Notes: a model not told the origin generated them from the letters alone. 64,000 nucleotides of DNA from Natronorubrum bangense (GCF_004799645.1 NZ_CP031306.1:186001-250000), one strand, 5' to 3'; shown: positions 42,978 to 54,125, counted from the first letter of the stretch. Numbers and translations: made by a program.

Positions 42978-45440
42978 TCATGCTGACACCGTGAGTTTCT
43001 CGCTTTCGACACCCTTGACGTCCAGATCGAACGCCGCATCGTTGGGCACCACGTACTCGAGGGCGGCCTCGTCGTCGCTCGAGACGTCGACATCCCACTT
43101 GACGAACCACTCGCCGTCCATCTCGACGACGGTGGCCTCCTCGGAGAGGTTCGTCGGTTCGGCGGTGACGATGTCGGTGATCTCGAGCGATTCGGCCGTA
43201 CCCGAGTTGTTCTCGACGGTGACTGAGACTGCCTGGCCGTCGCCGTTTTCTTTGACGCTGCGTTCGACGAGCACGTTGTTCATGATGCGTGCGACGGCGT
43301 CGTTGATATCGGGCTCCTCGCGGTCGGTCACCTCGGCGACTTTGGCGGCCATCTCGGGGAGGATCTTCCCAAGGACGTTCTGTTTCTTCCGGCGCTGTTG
43401 CATCGAGCGGCGCTTGTTGAGATAGCTTTTGAGTTCGCGGGCGGCCTCACGGATCGCAAGTTCGATCTCGTCTTCGATCGCCGGCACGTTTGCGACGGCG
43501 TCTTTGGACTCGCTCGTAAACGGGACGTTCGTGGAGGCGACGTGGATCATGATCACGGCCGGACCGTTCGGGAGGCCGGACCCGCCAGGCTGGTCGAGCC
43601 CGTAGTTGCGCCAGCCGATCGATTTGACCACGTCGGTCGTCGCACACGCGCCGCGCTGGTAGACCAGCGGCACCCGATTTGCAAACCGCATGACGTCGGC
43701 ACTGCCCTCGGCTCGAATCTCGCCGCCGTAGGCGATGCCGGCCTCGACGATGAACGGATCGCCGCCGTGAACGTCGGCGTCTCGAGTCGCAGAAGCGTAG
43801 AAATCGGCGTCGAACTCCTTTTTGAGGCCGGCCGTGATCAACTCCTCCGTGATCGGCGAGAGACATCGCGTCGGTGGGGCCATGATGTCGGCCGCACGCA
43901 TGCCGTCGACGAGGTTGCTGGCGGCATCCCGGTCGCTGTCGAGTTCGCGAACCAGCGGTGGGTCGTCGGGAACCGTCGCCATAACGTCCCAGACGGCGTC
44001 GGTGACGTTCTCGCGTGCTGTCTCTCCGAAGGAGACGTCGTCGTACTCCTCAGTTAGCGCTGCGGCCCGATTGACGAACTCGCGGAGTTGCGTCCGGGTG
44101 AGTCGATGGCGGACGTTGTCGGCCTCGAATTCGTCGTCGAACGTGGCTGCGAGGCGCTCGGCGAAGGCGTGGATGATCTCGTCGTCCTTTCGGGTGCTCG
44201 TCGCCTCGTCGGCGAGGGTGTACAGATCGGCGACGAGGCGTGACGCTGCCGTCCCATCTGACTCGCTGTCTGTTTCCGCGCCGTCCGCAGCATCGATGAC
44301 CTCGAGCCAGACGGCCTCGACGGCGTTTTCGCGGACGGTGTCGCCGAACGTCGTTCCGTGGTCGGCTTCGACGTCGTCGGCAGCCGCGTCGACGGCAGCA
44401 ACGAGTTCGTGGTGAGCGATTCGGTCGTGGTCGGCGACCGAGTCGGCGATGGCGTCGGCGAAGGCGGCCGTCGCATCGGCTCCCTTGTTCGCGGTGGCAG
44501 CCGACACTGCAGCGCCAATGTCGACGTCATCGCGTGCCGTGGGTGGCCGCCAGCGCATCTCGCGCCCGTAGTAGCGGTCGCGGAACTCGTCGATGATCGA
44601 CTCGGCGGTCTTCTTGCCGACGCGGGTGAACTCCTCCTGGAGGAACCCCGAGACCGTCTGTGAATCCGTCGCCGACAGCATCTTCATCACGGTGCCGAGT
44701 TCGACGCCGTGGGGATGTGGGCGGATCTCTTCGGTCTCTTCGGGCAGCTGGTCCGTCGCGCGTTCGAACTTGAAGTGGTTCTTGGGCTCGCGCAACTCGA
44801 GGCGGGCGTGGGGGTTGACGACCGCGGTGTGTTTGATGTAGTCGTGAAGCTGCCCGCGGGCGCGCATGTTTGCCTCCATCTCGAGTTCGATGCGCGTGCC
44901 GTGGGGGCGGTCCCACGAAGTCGTTTCCTCGACGCTGATTTCGGGTTCGTTCGCGTCAGTGTCGACGATGAGTTCGAAGTACTGGGCTTCGCTTGCACCC
45001 TGGGTTCGACTGGTGATCTTCGCGGGTTTCCCGCTCGTTAGCTGGGCATACAGAACAGCAGCGGAGATCCCGATCCCCTGCTGACCACGAGACTGTTCGC
45101 GCGCGTGGAACCGCGAACCGTAGAGCAGTTTTCCGAAGACTTTGGGGAGGGAGTCTTTCGTCAGACCCGGGCCGTTGTCCTCGACGATCAGCCGGTAGTA
45201 GTCGCCGGCTTCCTCGATCTCGACGTAGATATCCGGGGCAATGCCTGCTTCTTCGGCGGCGTCTAGGGCGTTGTCGACGGCTTCTTTGACAGCCGTGACG
45301 AGGCCTCGAGCGCCGCTGTCGAAGCCGAGCATATGCTTGTTCTTCTCGAAGAACTCGGCGATCGAAATCGCCTGCTGGCTCTCGGCCAGCTCCTCGGCGA
45401 TCCCCACCTCGTCCTCGAGTGTCGACTGAAACGACGTCAT
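42978..45440 (-). CDS. top6B: DNA topoisomerase VI subunit B
   Basis: 820 residues, long like other haloarchaeal versions. N-terminal GHKL ATPase: [14 protein letters not shown] near 55 (N box), [28 protein letters not shown] near 117. The segment about 325-500 is an Ala/Asp-rich helical insertion, a halophile-specific expansion of the middle of the protein. The transducer domain follows, with [27 protein letters not shown] and an Arg/Lys-rich loop, then a C-terminal beta domain. ATP binding by this subunit gates cleavage by top6A. Confidence 0.95.
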   Translation of the reverse strand: MTSFQSTLEDEVGIAEELAESQQAISIAEFFEKNKHMLGFDSGARGLVTAVKEAVDNALDAAEEAGIAPDIYVEIEEAGDYYRLIVEDNGPGLTKDSLPKVFGKLLYGSRFHAREQSRGQQGIGISAAVLYAQLTSGKPAKITSRTQGASEAQYFELIVDTDANEPEISVEETTSWDRPHGTRIELEMEANMRARGQLHDYIKHTAVVNPHARLELREPKNHFKFERATDQLPEETEEIRPHPHGVELGTVMKMLSATDSQTVSGFLQEEFTRVGKKTAESIIDEFRDRYYGREMRWRPPTARDDVDIGAAVSAATANKGADATAAFADAIADSVADHDRIAHHELVAAVDAAADDVEADHGTTFGDTVRENAVEAVWLEVIDAADGAETDSESDGTAASRLVADLYTLADEATSTRKDDEIIHAFAERLAATFDDEFEADNVRHRLTRTQLREFVNRAAALTEEYDDVSFGETARENVTDAVWDVMATVPDDPPLVRELDSDRDAASNLVDGMRAADIMAPPTRCLSPITEELITAGLKKEFDADFYASATRDADVHGGDPFIVEAGIAYGGEIRAEGSADVMRFANRVPLVYQRGACATTDVVKSIGWRNYGLDQPGGSGLPNGPAVIMIHVASTNVPFTSESKDAVANVPAIEDEIELAIREAARELKSYLNKRRSMQQRRKKQNVLGKILPEMAAKVAEVTDREEPDINDAVARIMNNVLVERSVKENGDGQAVSVTVENNSGTAESLEITDIVTAEPTNLSEEATVVEMDGEWFVKWDVDVSSDDEAALEYVVPNDAAFDLDVKGVESEKLTVSA

Positions 45441-45607
45441 TGTCCCCCCATACTAGCGGCGGGGCTAAAAGGTGTGTGTTACCGGAGTGAAAGTGAACCG
45501 GCGGTTTGAGGCGGCTGTAAACGAGCCACACACTGCCGGTTACAACGGTTTGCCGGTAATCTGACCGGCCATCGTGGTCGCACCGGAACAGACTCAAACC
45601 GACGTTC

Positions 45608-46611
45608 TCACTCCTCGAGCGGCGGCCACTCCCTCGCATCGGCACGTGCGATACCCAGTAGCTTCCGGCGACGGTCGGACAGTGCCGTGACGTCGTCAGT
45701 GAACGCGTCGTTCTGGACGGTCGGAATCTCCTCGCTCCGGAGTCGATCGAGTTCCGGCCGAGGTGGGAGTTCGTCGGCAGGATCGATAAACGCCGTCCCG
45801 AGCGTGTCGAGATAGCTTCGACACTCGAACGGGCATCTTCGACCAGTGTTGGATTTAGCTGTGCATCGTCCGAGACGCCGTGGCGAACGACCGTCAGTGC
45901 CTCGTCGAAGACGGGAACGGCCATCGCCGACGCTCGAGCGGCCTGTTCGCTGTGGTAGTAGTGAAGAATCGGATAGGCCTTGTGCTGGTCTGCGAGCATG
46001 GACAGTTGCGTAGCGAGTGACTCGAGTGGGTGCTCGAGGCCGCGAAACTCGTCTTCAGTGGTCCAGCCCGTACGGACGAATGCTTCACTGCGTTCGCCCA
46101 GACCGGTGACGTCGCTGGCAAATGAGCGCTTTTCCGACACTGCGCCGAGGACGTAGGAGACGCCCAGCGTGACGAAGGCCATTCCAGTCGCGGTCGTGAA
46201 CGAACTGGCGATCTCCCAGCCACTCGTCGTCGGCGTGTAATCGCCGTTTCCGTTCGTGAACATCGTGTAGGCGACGTAGTAGAATCGTCCGGACCAGTCG
46301 GCCTGCGCGCCGGTATGGGCGCTGACGAGGGCCGTCTCGTCGCCAGCGAAAACCATCGTCCAGCCGAGCCACAACAGTGCGATCCACATCGCAAGCGTGA
46401 ACGCGAGGATCAGCGGCCCGGCGAGACTCAGCGCGCGCGGGTGGTCGTTGCTTGCCGTCCGCAGGCCACGCCAGATCCAGGTCGTCAGCCGTCCGGAAAG
46501 CGGACCAGCCCCGCCGTCGACCCAGAGTGTCGTCCAGAGAATGTCGACGACCACGGCGACGAGCACAACGATCCCGACGGCCAGATACAGCGGTTGTATT
46601 TCATCTCCCAT
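45608..46611 (-). pseudogene. Two-TM-type ion channel protein, frameshifted near its C-terminus
   Basis: Begins MGDEIQPLYLAVGIVVLV, with three or four membrane helices and a pore-like segment YYVAYTMFTNGNGDYTPTT resembling the TxGxGD selectivity filter of potassium channels. After VEDARSSVEA near residue 263 the phase slips: one additional base near 45815 (complement of GATAGC) restores YLDTLGTAFIDPADELPP and a stop at 45608, for 334 residues. As given, the frame runs on into top6B sequence. The lost part is a cytoplasmic tail. May be a true lesion or a base-call error. Confidence 0.82.
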
Positions 46612-46846
46612 ACAGGAGCGAAGACCGTCAACGACACCCCGGGCACTGACACGGCTTTTTGAGAGCGATCACGGGACTCCAGCAGGGTGTGTGACTCGAG
46701 GCGATCAAGCGTCGTGAAACCACGTAACCACCAGAAACACCTGGGGTATGAGGAGCTTGAACACCCCTTCACGACCAGATATCCCATCCTGAGAGCCAGC
46801 CGAGCAACGGCTACGGTGGCTTCGCGCGCGAGCGCGTACACGTGAC

Positions 46847-46854
46847 TTTTATTA
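46847..46854 (+). promoter_or_regulatory. gyrB promoter TATA box
   Basis: TTTTATTA is 33-40 bases before the gyrB ATG at 46887, allowing a leader of about ten bases. The remaining part of the 46612-46886 gap shows no gene. Confidence 0.6.
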
Positions 46855-46886
46855 GGTGGGGACCACTACCCGAAAGCAGGTTTTAC

Positions 46887-48809
46887 ATGTCCCAGGAAAG
46901 CGAGTACGGCGCCGGACAGATTCAGGTCTTAGAAGGCCTGGAGGCTGTGCGAAAGCGACCGGCAATGTACATCGGCTCTACCGATTCTCGAGGGCTCCAC
47001 CATCTCGTCTATGAAGTGGTGGACAACTCGATTGACGAGGCACTGGCAGGTCACTGTGACGACATTACCGTCTCCATCCACGACGACGGCTCTGTGAGCG
47101 TCGCAGACGACGGCCGTGGTATCCCCGTCGATACACACGACGAGTACGATCGGCCGGCCCTCGAGGTGATTCTCACTGTTCTCCACGCTGGCGGGAAGTT
47201 CGACAACAAGTCCTACCAGGTCTCCGGTGGCCTCCACGGCGTCGGCGTCTCGGTCGTCAACGCCCTCTCGAGTCGACTCGAGGTCGAGGTCAAACGCGAC
47301 GGCGGCGTCTTCGAACACGCTTTCGAGGCGGGCGAACCCGTCGGCGATATGGAACGGGTCCGCGATATGGACCCGGATGAGGGGACAGGCACGGCGATTC
47401 GGTTCTGGCCCGACACCGACATCTTCGAGGGCGACGACTTCGCCTTCTCGACGCTCTCGAATCGGCTTCGCGAACTTGCCTTCCTCAACTCGGGCGTTCG
47501 CATCACGTTGCGTGATGAACGCGACGAGGACGGCCCGGCCAAGGAAACCTACGAGTACCAGGGCGGCATCCGCGAGTTCGTCGAGTATCTCAACGAGACG
47601 CGCTCGGCGATGCACGAGGACATTATCTACTTCGAGGACGACGACCAGAACATCGAAGTCGAGGTGGCGATGCAGGCCACCGAGGAGCTACAGGGCTCGA
47701 TTCATGCCTTCGCAAACAACATCAACACGCGCGAGGGTGGCACCCACCTCACCGGCTTCAAAACCGCGCTCACACGCTGTGTCAACGATTACGCCGGCGA
47801 GAACGATCTACTGAACGATCTCGACGAGAACCTCAAAGGCGAAGACATTCGCGAGGGACTCACTGCAGTCATCTCGATCAAACACCCCGACCCGCAGTTC
47901 GAAGGGCAGACGAAGACGAAACTCGGCAACTCCGAGGTTCGAGGGATCGTCGAAAGCGCGATGCACGAAGGACTCGGCACCTACTTCGAAGAGCATCCCG
48001 ACACCGCAGAAGCGATCATCACGAAGGCTGTCGAGGCTGCCAAAGCGCGCAAGGCCGCCCAGAAAGCCGAAGAGCTAACCCGCCGTAAATCCGCTCTCGA
48101 TTCGACCTCGTTGCCCGGCAAACTCGCCGACTGTCAGACCAAAGACCCCGAGAAGGCCGAACTGTTCATCGCGGAGGGTGACTCCGCAGGCGGCAGCGCA
48201 AAACAGGCCCGAAACCCCGAGTTCCAGGCCGTGCTTCCGATCAAAGGGAAGATCTTGAACGTCGAGAAACACCGACTCGATCGGATTCTCGAGAACGACG
48301 AGATCCGGAACATGATCACCGCGATCGGTGCGGGAATCGGCGACGAGTTCGATGTCGACGACGTCCGGTATAAGAAGATCATCATGGCGACGGACGCCGA
48401 CGTCGACGGCGCACACATCCGGACGCTCATGCTGACGTTCTTCTACCGGCATATGCGCCCGCTGCTGGAGGGTGGCTACGTTTATGCAACCCAGCCGCCG
48501 CTGTACCGCATCCGCTACCGGGGCGAGACGTACGATGCGATGACCGACGCTGAACGCGACGAGATCGTCGAAGAGAAATGCGACGGCAATCCGACGCAGG
48601 TCCAGCGCTTCAAGGGGCTCGGGGAGATGAACCCCGAACAGCTCTGGGAGACGACGATGAACCCGGAAAACCGTATTCTCAAACAGATCACGATCGAGGA
48701 CGCCGCCGCGGCGGACAAGATGTTCTCCGTGCTGATGGGCGACGCCGTCGAGCCACGCAAGCAGTTCATCAAAGAACACGCGCCCGAAGCCGAATGGATC
48801 GACATCTAA
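46887..48809 (+). CDS. gyrB: DNA gyrase subunit B
   Basis: 640 residues. ATPase subunit of DNA gyrase. GHKL domain: VYEVVDNSIDEALAGHCD near 38, VADDGRGIPV, and SGGLHGVGVSVVNALS near 110. The Toprim domain shows FIAEGDSAGGSAKQARN near 430 and ATDADVDGAHIRTL near 505, with the metal-binding DxD. The C-terminal QRFKGLGEMNPEQLWETTM motif is standard for GyrB. The ATG at 46887 was used; the earlier in-frame start at 46842 is upstream of the TATA box. gyrA follows 17 bases after the stop; divergent from top6B/top6A. GyrB is the target of novobiocin. Confidence 0.97.
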   Translation: MSQESEYGAGQIQVLEGLEAVRKRPAMYIGSTDSRGLHHLVYEVVDNSIDEALAGHCDDITVSIHDDGSVSVADDGRGIPVDTHDEYDRPALEVILTVLHAGGKFDNKSYQVSGGLHGVGVSVVNALSSRLEVEVKRDGGVFEHAFEAGEPVGDMERVRDMDPDEGTGTAIRFWPDTDIFEGDDFAFSTLSNRLRELAFLNSGVRITLRDERDEDGPAKETYEYQGGIREFVEYLNETRSAMHEDIIYFEDDDQNIEVEVAMQATEELQGSIHAFANNINTREGGTHLTGFKTALTRCVNDYAGENDLLNDLDENLKGEDIREGLTAVISIKHPDPQFEGQTKTKLGNSEVRGIVESAMHEGLGTYFEEHPDTAEAIITKAVEAAKARKAAQKAEELTRRKSALDSTSLPGKLADCQTKDPEKAELFIAEGDSAGGSAKQARNPEFQAVLPIKGKILNVEKHRLDRILENDEIRNMITAIGAGIGDEFDVDDVRYKKIIMATDADVDGAHIRTLMLTFFYRHMRPLLEGGYVYATQPPLYRIRYRGETYDAMTDAERDEIVEEKCDGNPTQVQRFKGLGEMNPEQLWETTMNPENRILKQITIEDAAAADKMFSVLMGDAVEPRKQFIKEHAPEAEWIDI

Positions 48810-48826
48810 CTGTGGTGAGGTAATAT

Positions 48827-51301
48827 ATGAGTTCAGACGTACCCGAACCGACTGACGTAGAGGCACGGGCGATCGAAAACGTCCGCATCGAAGATGAGAT
48901 GGAGCAGTCGTATATCGACTACGCGATGTCCGTCATCGCGGGGCGTGCCCTTCCGGACGTCCGGGACGGCCTCAAACCCGTCCACCGGCGTATCCTGTAT
49001 GCGATGCACGAGATGGGCGTCTCTTCCGGTAGCAGCCACCGCAAGTCCTCCTCGATCGTCGGGGAGACGATGGGTGACTACCACCCTCACGGCGACAGCG
49101 CAATCTATGACACGCTCGTCCGGATGGCTCAGGATTTCTCGATGCGCTATCCGCTCGTCGACGGGCAGGGGAACTTCGGCTCGATGGACGGTGACCCGGC
49201 CGCCGCGCCCCGATACACTGAGGCACGGATGGCCGCCGTCTCCGAGGAACTGCTCGAGGACATCGCCAAGGACACGGTCGACTTCTCGGCGAACTACGAC
49301 GACCGCCTACAGGAACCCGACGTCCTGCCGGCGGCGTTTCCGAATCTCCTCGTGAACGGCTCCTCGGGAATCGCCGTCGGGATGAGCACGAACATCCCGC
49401 CGCACAACCTCTGTGAGGTGATCGACGCGACGATCGAACTCATCGACAACCCTGACGCGACGGTCGAGGATCTGATGGAGCACGTCAAAGGCCCCGACTT
49501 CCCGACGGGCGCGAACATCGTCGGTCGCGACGCCATCTACTCGGCGTACAAGACCGGTCGCGGGCGCATCCGCGTGCGTGCCGAGTTCGAAGTCGAGGAG
49601 TGGAAAAACGGCCGCGAGCGAATCGTCATCACCGAACTCCCCTACCAGGCCAACAAGGCCCGGATGGTCGAGCGGATCGCCGAAAACGTCAACGACGGCG
49701 AGATCGAGGGGATCTCGGACCTGCGTGACGAGTCCGACCGCGACGGCGTCCGCATCGTCGTCGAGTGCAAACGCGGTGCGAACGTCGAGGTCGTCAAAAA
49801 CAAACTGCTCGAGAACCATCTCGAGAAGACGTTCGGCGTGATCAACCTCGCGCTGGTCGACGGCCAGCCGCAGGTGCTCTCGCTGCGAGAAACCTTAGAG
49901 GAGTACGTCACCCACCGCCGTGAAGTCGTCCGCCGACGCAGTGAGTACGACCTCGAGGAAGCAGAAGACAGAGCCCACATCCTCGAGGGTCGACTGACGG
50001 CCGTCGAGAACGCCGACGACGTCGTCGAACTGATCCGCAACAGCGAGGATCGGTCGGCCGCGAAAGCCGCCCTGCAGGAGGCGTATTCGTTCTCCCAAGC
50101 CCAGGCAGAGCACATCGTCCGGATGCAACTGGGCAGTCTCACGTCGATGGAGACGGCCGAGATCGAAGACGAGTACGAGGACGTCCAGGCCGAGATCGAG
50201 CGCCTGACATCGATTCTCGAAAGCGAGCAGGAGCTGCTCGCGGTCATCAAAGACGAACTCCGTGAGATCAAAGCCGAGTACGGCGACGACCGCCGGACCT
50301 CGATCATCGAGGACCAGGGGACGGTCACTCACGAGGACCTCATTCCGGAAGAAGAGGTGTTCGTCGTCATGACCGAAGACGACTACGTCAAGCGGATGCC
50401 GATCGACCAGTTCAGCCCGCAGGGTCGGGGCGGCAAGGGAATCATCGGCGCGGACGTCAAAGACGGCGACCGCGTCACGACGGTGTTCCGCGCGAACACC
50501 CATGACTACCTGCTGTGCTTTACCAATCAGGGCAAAGTCTACCAGCTCAAGACCTACGAGATTCCCGAGATGGGCCGGACGGCACGCGGGAAATCGGCAG
50601 TCAATATCCTCGACCTCGACACCGACGAGGATATTACGGCCATCGTCGACACTGACGCCTTCGGCGACGGCGAGTTCGTGACGATGGCCACCCGGAACGG
50701 CTACGTCAAACGAACCGCCGGTTCGGAGTTCGACAACATCCGTTCGACCGGGATCATCGCGGCCGACCTCGAGGACGGTGACGAACTCGTCGACGTCGAA
50801 GTCACCGACGGCTCGCAGGATCTGGTTATCGCAACCGAAGGCGGGATGACGATCCGCTTCGACGAGAGTGAAGTTCGCTCGATGGGGCGCAACGCCCGCG
50901 GTGTCAACGGGATCAAACTCGAGGACGGCGACGCGGTCGCCGGACTGGTTGCGACCGACGAAGACGACGAGCGGGCGCTGTTGACCGTCACTCAAAACGG
51001 CTACGGCAAACGCACTCGCCTCTCGGCGTATCGCACCCAATCACGCTACGGTAAGGGCCTGATCGACATCAAAACGGGCGACCGAAACGGGCCGGTGACG
51101 GCTGTCAAAGCTGTTGCCGACGACGACGAACTCGTGATGATGAGCGAGCGCGGCCAGATCGTCCGCACGCGCGTCGACGACATCTCGACGGTCGGACGAA
51201 ATACGATGGGCGTGATCGTCATGGATGTCGAGGCAGGCGACGCGGTCGCAAGCGTCGACGAGATTCCGGCTGTCACGACGGTCGACACCGACGAGAACTG
51301 A
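48827..51301 (+). CDS. gyrA: DNA gyrase subunit A
   Basis: 824 residues. Breakage-reunion subunit: catalytic tyrosine in APRYTEARM near 127, winged-helix [18 protein letters not shown] near 84, and [19 protein letters not shown]. The C-terminal beta-pinwheel begins near 510; the GyrA-box QGRGGKG near 531 that distinguishes gyrase from topoisomerase IV is present, so this subunit should introduce negative supercoils. Several further blades ([24 protein letters not shown] repeats) follow. A T-run CCTTTTTTC at 51318-51326 just past the stop may be the terminator. Confidence 0.97.
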   Translation: MSSDVPEPTDVEARAIENVRIEDEMEQSYIDYAMSVIAGRALPDVRDGLKPVHRRILYAMHEMGVSSGSSHRKSSSIVGETMGDYHPHGDSAIYDTLVRMAQDFSMRYPLVDGQGNFGSMDGDPAAAPRYTEARMAAVSEELLEDIAKDTVDFSANYDDRLQEPDVLPAAFPNLLVNGSSGIAVGMSTNIPPHNLCEVIDATIELIDNPDATVEDLMEHVKGPDFPTGANIVGRDAIYSAYKTGRGRIRVRAEFEVEEWKNGRERIVITELPYQANKARMVERIAENVNDGEIEGISDLRDESDRDGVRIVVECKRGANVEVVKNKLLENHLEKTFGVINLALVDGQPQVLSLRETLEEYVTHRREVVRRRSEYDLEEAEDRAHILEGRLTAVENADDVVELIRNSEDRSAAKAALQEAYSFSQAQAEHIVRMQLGSLTSMETAEIEDEYEDVQAEIERLTSILESEQELLAVIKDELREIKAEYGDDRRTSIIEDQGTVTHEDLIPEEEVFVVMTEDDYVKRMPIDQFSPQGRGGKGIIGADVKDGDRVTTVFRANTHDYLLCFTNQGKVYQLKTYEIPEMGRTARGKSAVNILDLDTDEDITAIVDTDAFGDGEFVTMATRNGYVKRTAGSEFDNIRSTGIIAADLEDGDELVDVEVTDGSQDLVIATEGGMTIRFDESEVRSMGRNARGVNGIKLEDGDAVAGLVATDEDDERALLTVTQNGYGKRTRLSAYRTQSRYGKGLIDIKTGDRNGPVTAVKAVADDDELVMMSERGQIVRTRVDDISTVGRNTMGVIVMDVEAGDAVASVDEIPAVTTVDTDEN

Positions 51302-51590
51302 CCACGGCGCCGCGTTCCTTTTTTCGCGTCGCAGTCGACACCAGCAGAGGGATCGGATCGTGCGCGAGCTCGAACTGACTCGAGAGTCGATACCAGATGT
51401 GTTGGCGGTGGGGTGAACGGTGTCGCCAGACCGCTGGCGGACGTGACTCACAGTCAGTACGAAGTTGGCTGCAAATGTGTCCGGTGGACGATGACCTCGA
51501 GTGTGTGACCGACTCCACGCCGGGCTGTCCAATAGGAGCAGTTGTCGATAAGAACGGAGACGAGACGAACTGCCAGCGCCGAACGCGCGT

Positions 51591-52124
51591 TCAGTGTGCT
51601 GGTTCTTCGGCAGGCGCGACCATGTCCTCGATCCGAAGGATCAGAATATTGTTCGTGTCGTCTTTCCCGTCGACACGCCCTTCGATAACGAGTTTCGAGA
51701 GTGGTGTCGGTCCGACGATGACCGAGTCATCCTCGTGGATCTCACCCATCGCTCCCTGGATGTGGATCTCAGCACGGCAGAGTTCGGGGTGGTGAACACT
51801 CGAGAGGTCGATTTCCTCGACGATGACGTCGTCTACAGGCTGGCCTTCGTGCTCGAGTGGGACGGAGGCTGGATCATCCATCTGCTGGATTTCGAGCGCC
51901 TCGTACGCTGCTGCGGTTGGTTTATATCCTCCTTTCGGGCCTGGTACGCCTTCGACCAACTGCAGGGCCTTGAGACTCTGCATCTGGTTTCGGATCGTGC
52001 CGGGGTTCCGGTCGACCTGTTCGGCGATATCCTCACCTTTGATCGCGGATTCCGATTCCTTGTGAAGATTCGTTAGTGCCCGGAGGATTTTCTTCTGGCT
52101 GGGGGTGAGTTCGATGGATGACAT
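51591..52124 (-). CDS. Haloarchaeal winged-helix transcriptional regulator
   Basis: 177 residues starting MSSIELTPSQKKILRAL. N-terminal winged helix with the recognition region EDIAEQVDRNPGTIRNQM, then LVEGVPGPKGGYKPT (wing). The C-terminal domain (about 90-177) has VDDVIVEEIDLSSVHHPELCRAEIHIQGA and DDSVIVGPTPLSKLVIEG; the His-His-x-x-x-Cys run suggests a ligand or metal site. Comparable proteins are annotated as Rrf2-like regulators in haloarchaea. The ATG at 52124 fits; the longer frame upstream is not protein-like. It lies beyond gyrA, opposite direction. Target genes unknown. Confidence 0.8.
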   Translation of the reverse strand: MSSIELTPSQKKILRALTNLHKESESAIKGEDIAEQVDRNPGTIRNQMQSLKALQLVEGVPGPKGGYKPTAAAYEALEIQQMDDPASVPLEHEGQPVDDVIVEEIDLSSVHHPELCRAEIHIQGAMGEIHEDDSVIVGPTPLSKLVIEGRVDGKDDTNNILILRIEDMVAPAEEPAH

Positions 52125-52346
52125 ACTGGGATATTCGTAGTTGATTTCCTTAAACCCGACGGGTGAGTCAGGTTGTTTCGCTAGGATTTTGATCTTTGAG
52201 CCGCCTATAGTAAGGCGTTTTGCTTCGGGAGCGGTCTGTGAGTTGGTGTCTGTTTGCGTCGCTCTAGGAGACTGTTTGCTGATACCGTCTGTTACCACAC
52301 GGTGATCGATAGACGTGTGAGAACTGCTGTCACCATCTCGGCAGCC

Positions 52347-53279
52347 TCAGACTGGAACGAGCCAGCCCTCGAGGACGAGGTCGGTGAGGACGTCCTCGAG
52401 GAAGAACATGAGAACGAAGCCGCCGACGAACGTTGCCGTGTTCGTCCGACTCAGGACGGCTTCGGCATCAAAACGGATGAGTTCGGCGACCTCGATGAGC
52501 ACCTGGATAATCGCACCGACAGCGATCGCATAGAAGAGAACGGCAAGCAGTGGCGAGTTTGCGAAGCTGCCGATCCAGCCGCCGAGGATAACGGGTCCGC
52601 CAGCGATAATGCCCATCGCAGCGAAATGTCGAAGTGGTGGCTGGTCCCTATCGCGGGCGACTGCCGCGACGACAGTCGGCCCTTCCATCACGTTGTGCAT
52701 GACGAACGCCAACACGAGCAACATCACGAGCGTCGCATCCCCTTGGACGTAGGCGACACCGATCCCGAGCCCCTCACCAATGCTATGCAGTCCCAACGCG
52801 AGCGCGACGAGGTAGGCAATGTGGAGCCCACTTTTGTCCTGGCTCGACATTTTGTGCTGTCGCCACTTGCTGGCGGCATACATCACAGCAAACGTCCCCC
52901 CGACACCGACGACAGCGACTGTTCCTGCAGTGAGCGCGCCGTCGACCTCGGCGCCGTACTCAATGATCTCTTCGGTCATCTCGACGGCAATAAACGCAAG
53001 CACACCGGCCGCAAGCGCCATAAACGCATGGAGATACTTCGGCTCGAGATTCCGGATAAAGGGAAACCAGAGCATCCCGATCGCAACTGGAATGATGCCT
53101 GCAATCGCACCGATGACCGTCACCATCCAGACAATTTCGGCGGTGCTCGCCTCGTCAGCTGAACCGAGGCCGCTGAACGGCGACGTGAAATACAGGAGTC
53201 CGAACACGACTGCGAGAACTACCACTGGGCCAACAGCCAGCACCCATCGCGGGAGATCGTTGATCGATCGTGCTGTCAT
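52347..53279 (-). CDS. ZIP-family divalent metal transporter
   Basis: 310 residues with about eight membrane helices. The metal-path motifs of ZIP proteins are visible in the fourth and fifth core helices: LGLHSIGEGLGIGVAYV and FVMHNVMEGPTVVAAVA, each with His and Glu ligands. A short polar loop (SSQDKSG) replaces the long His-rich loop of eukaryotic ZIPs. ZIPs import Zn, Mn or Fe into the cytoplasm. Two TTAG-N-CTAA inverted repeats flank its promoter and a DtxR-family repressor gene lies just upstream, in the same direction; manganese or iron uptake is the likely role. Confidence 0.88.
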   Translation of the reverse strand: MTARSINDLPRWVLAVGPVVVLAVVFGLLYFTSPFSGLGSADEASTAEIVWMVTVIGAIAGIIPVAIGMLWFPFIRNLEPKYLHAFMALAAGVLAFIAVEMTEEIIEYGAEVDGALTAGTVAVVGVGGTFAVMYAASKWRQHKMSSQDKSGLHIAYLVALALGLHSIGEGLGIGVAYVQGDATLVMLLVLAFVMHNVMEGPTVVAAVARDRDQPPLRHFAAMGIIAGGPVILGGWIGSFANSPLLAVLFYAIAVGAIIQVLIEVAELIRFDAEAVLSRTNTATFVGGFVLMFFLEDVLTDLVLEGWLVPV

Positions 53280-53330
53280 GAGGGCTCCTCCGTACCAGTA
53301 CCGAAATATCGAGTCATCATTGACAAATGA

Positions 53331-53344
53331 TTAGAGCCATCTAA
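53331..53344 (-). promoter_or_regulatory. Candidate DtxR-family operator 1 of the ZIP gene
   Basis: TTAGAGCCATCTAA, inverted repeat TTAGA-N4-TCTAA, lies immediately downstream of the TATA-like CTATAAG (complement of 53346-53352) and over the expected transcription start of the leftward ZIP gene. A bound repressor here would block initiation. Confidence 0.7.
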
Positions 53345-53371
53345 ACTTATAGCTTTTCCAATGGTCGGCAG

Positions 53372-53386
53372 TTAGACTGACTCTAA
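53372..53386 (-). promoter_or_regulatory. Candidate DtxR-family operator 2 of the ZIP gene
   Basis: TTAGACTGACTCTAA, arms TTAGA/TCTAA around five bases, lies on the upstream side of the ZIP TATA box. With operator 1 it brackets the promoter; the two centres are about 42 bases apart. Confidence 0.7.
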
Positions 53387-53432
53387 ACGCAGCAGCTCAC
53401 GGATTTCCTGAACAGATCTGTCCGAACTACCG

Positions 53433-54113
53433 TTATTGTTCGACTTCTGCCGGCGCAGCCACACGAACATGATGTGCGACAGATTCGGGCAACGAAACGG
53501 TGTCGTCGTGGCCGCTCGAGCGGGCGGTAACCATCCCGAAGGGAGCGACCTCCACGATCTCGAGTTCGACCCCCGGCTCGACGCCGTGCTCTGCGAGATA
53601 CGAGAGCACCTCGGCATCGTGATCAGCGACTTCCTCGACGACCACGATATCTCCCTCTGCAAACTCGGTGACGGAGGCTCCGTCTGGCCGTTCCGGTGGC
53701 TCGAGGTCGGCGCTGGGGATCGGCGAGCCGTGGGGGTCGACCGTCGGCTGGTCGAGCGCGTCCGCCACGCGGGCCTCGAAGTTCTCGCTGATGTGGTGTT
53801 CGAGTCGGTCCGCTTCCTCGTGGACTTCCGCCCAGTCGTAGTCGAGATGTTCCGTCAGATAGGCCTCGAGCAGTCGGTGATGTCGGATCACCTCGAGGGC
53901 GACCGTTTCACCCTCGTCGGTCAACGTGACGCCGCGGTACTTTTCGCGGTCGACAAGTCCACGGTCCTCGAGTTTATCGAGCATACTGGTGACAGTCGGC
54001 GACGTGACGTCTAGCTCTTCTGCGATGGCCGACGTTTTGATCCGTTCGTCGGTCTCACGCTGGAGCTGGTAGATCGCCTTGAGATAATCTTCCATCACGT
54101 CGCTCAGCATCAT
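53433..54113 (-). CDS. DtxR/MntR-family metal-dependent repressor
   Basis: 226 residues. N-terminal winged helix: MEDYLKAIYQLQRETDERIKT, then IAEELDVTSPTVTSMLDKLEDRGLV as recognition helix. Middle metal-binding/dimerisation domain: HHRLLEAYLTEHLDYDWAEVHEEADRLEHHIS contains the conserved ELA/LEHH ligands. C-terminal SH3-like (FeoA) domain from about 150 (DIVVVEEVADHDAEVLSYL). Metal-bound, such proteins repress iron or manganese uptake genes. It is preceded by a matching operator (54126-54139), consistent with autoregulation, and precedes the ZIP gene. Start MMLSDVMEDY; the first ATG at 54113 is used. Confidence 0.92.
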   Translation of the reverse strand: MMLSDVMEDYLKAIYQLQRETDERIKTSAIAEELDVTSPTVTSMLDKLEDRGLVDREKYRGVTLTDEGETVALEVIRHHRLLEAYLTEHLDYDWAEVHEEADRLEHHISENFEARVADALDQPTVDPHGSPIPSADLEPPERPDGASVTEFAEGDIVVVEEVADHDAEVLSYLAEHGVEPGVELEIVEVAPFGMVTARSSGHDDTVSLPESVAHHVRVAAPAEVEQ

Positions 54114-54125
54114 CGTATCGGATTT

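Noticed and set aside
49895..51040. 381-codon antisense frame over gyrA
   Set aside because: Mirror frame of a strongly conserved gene.
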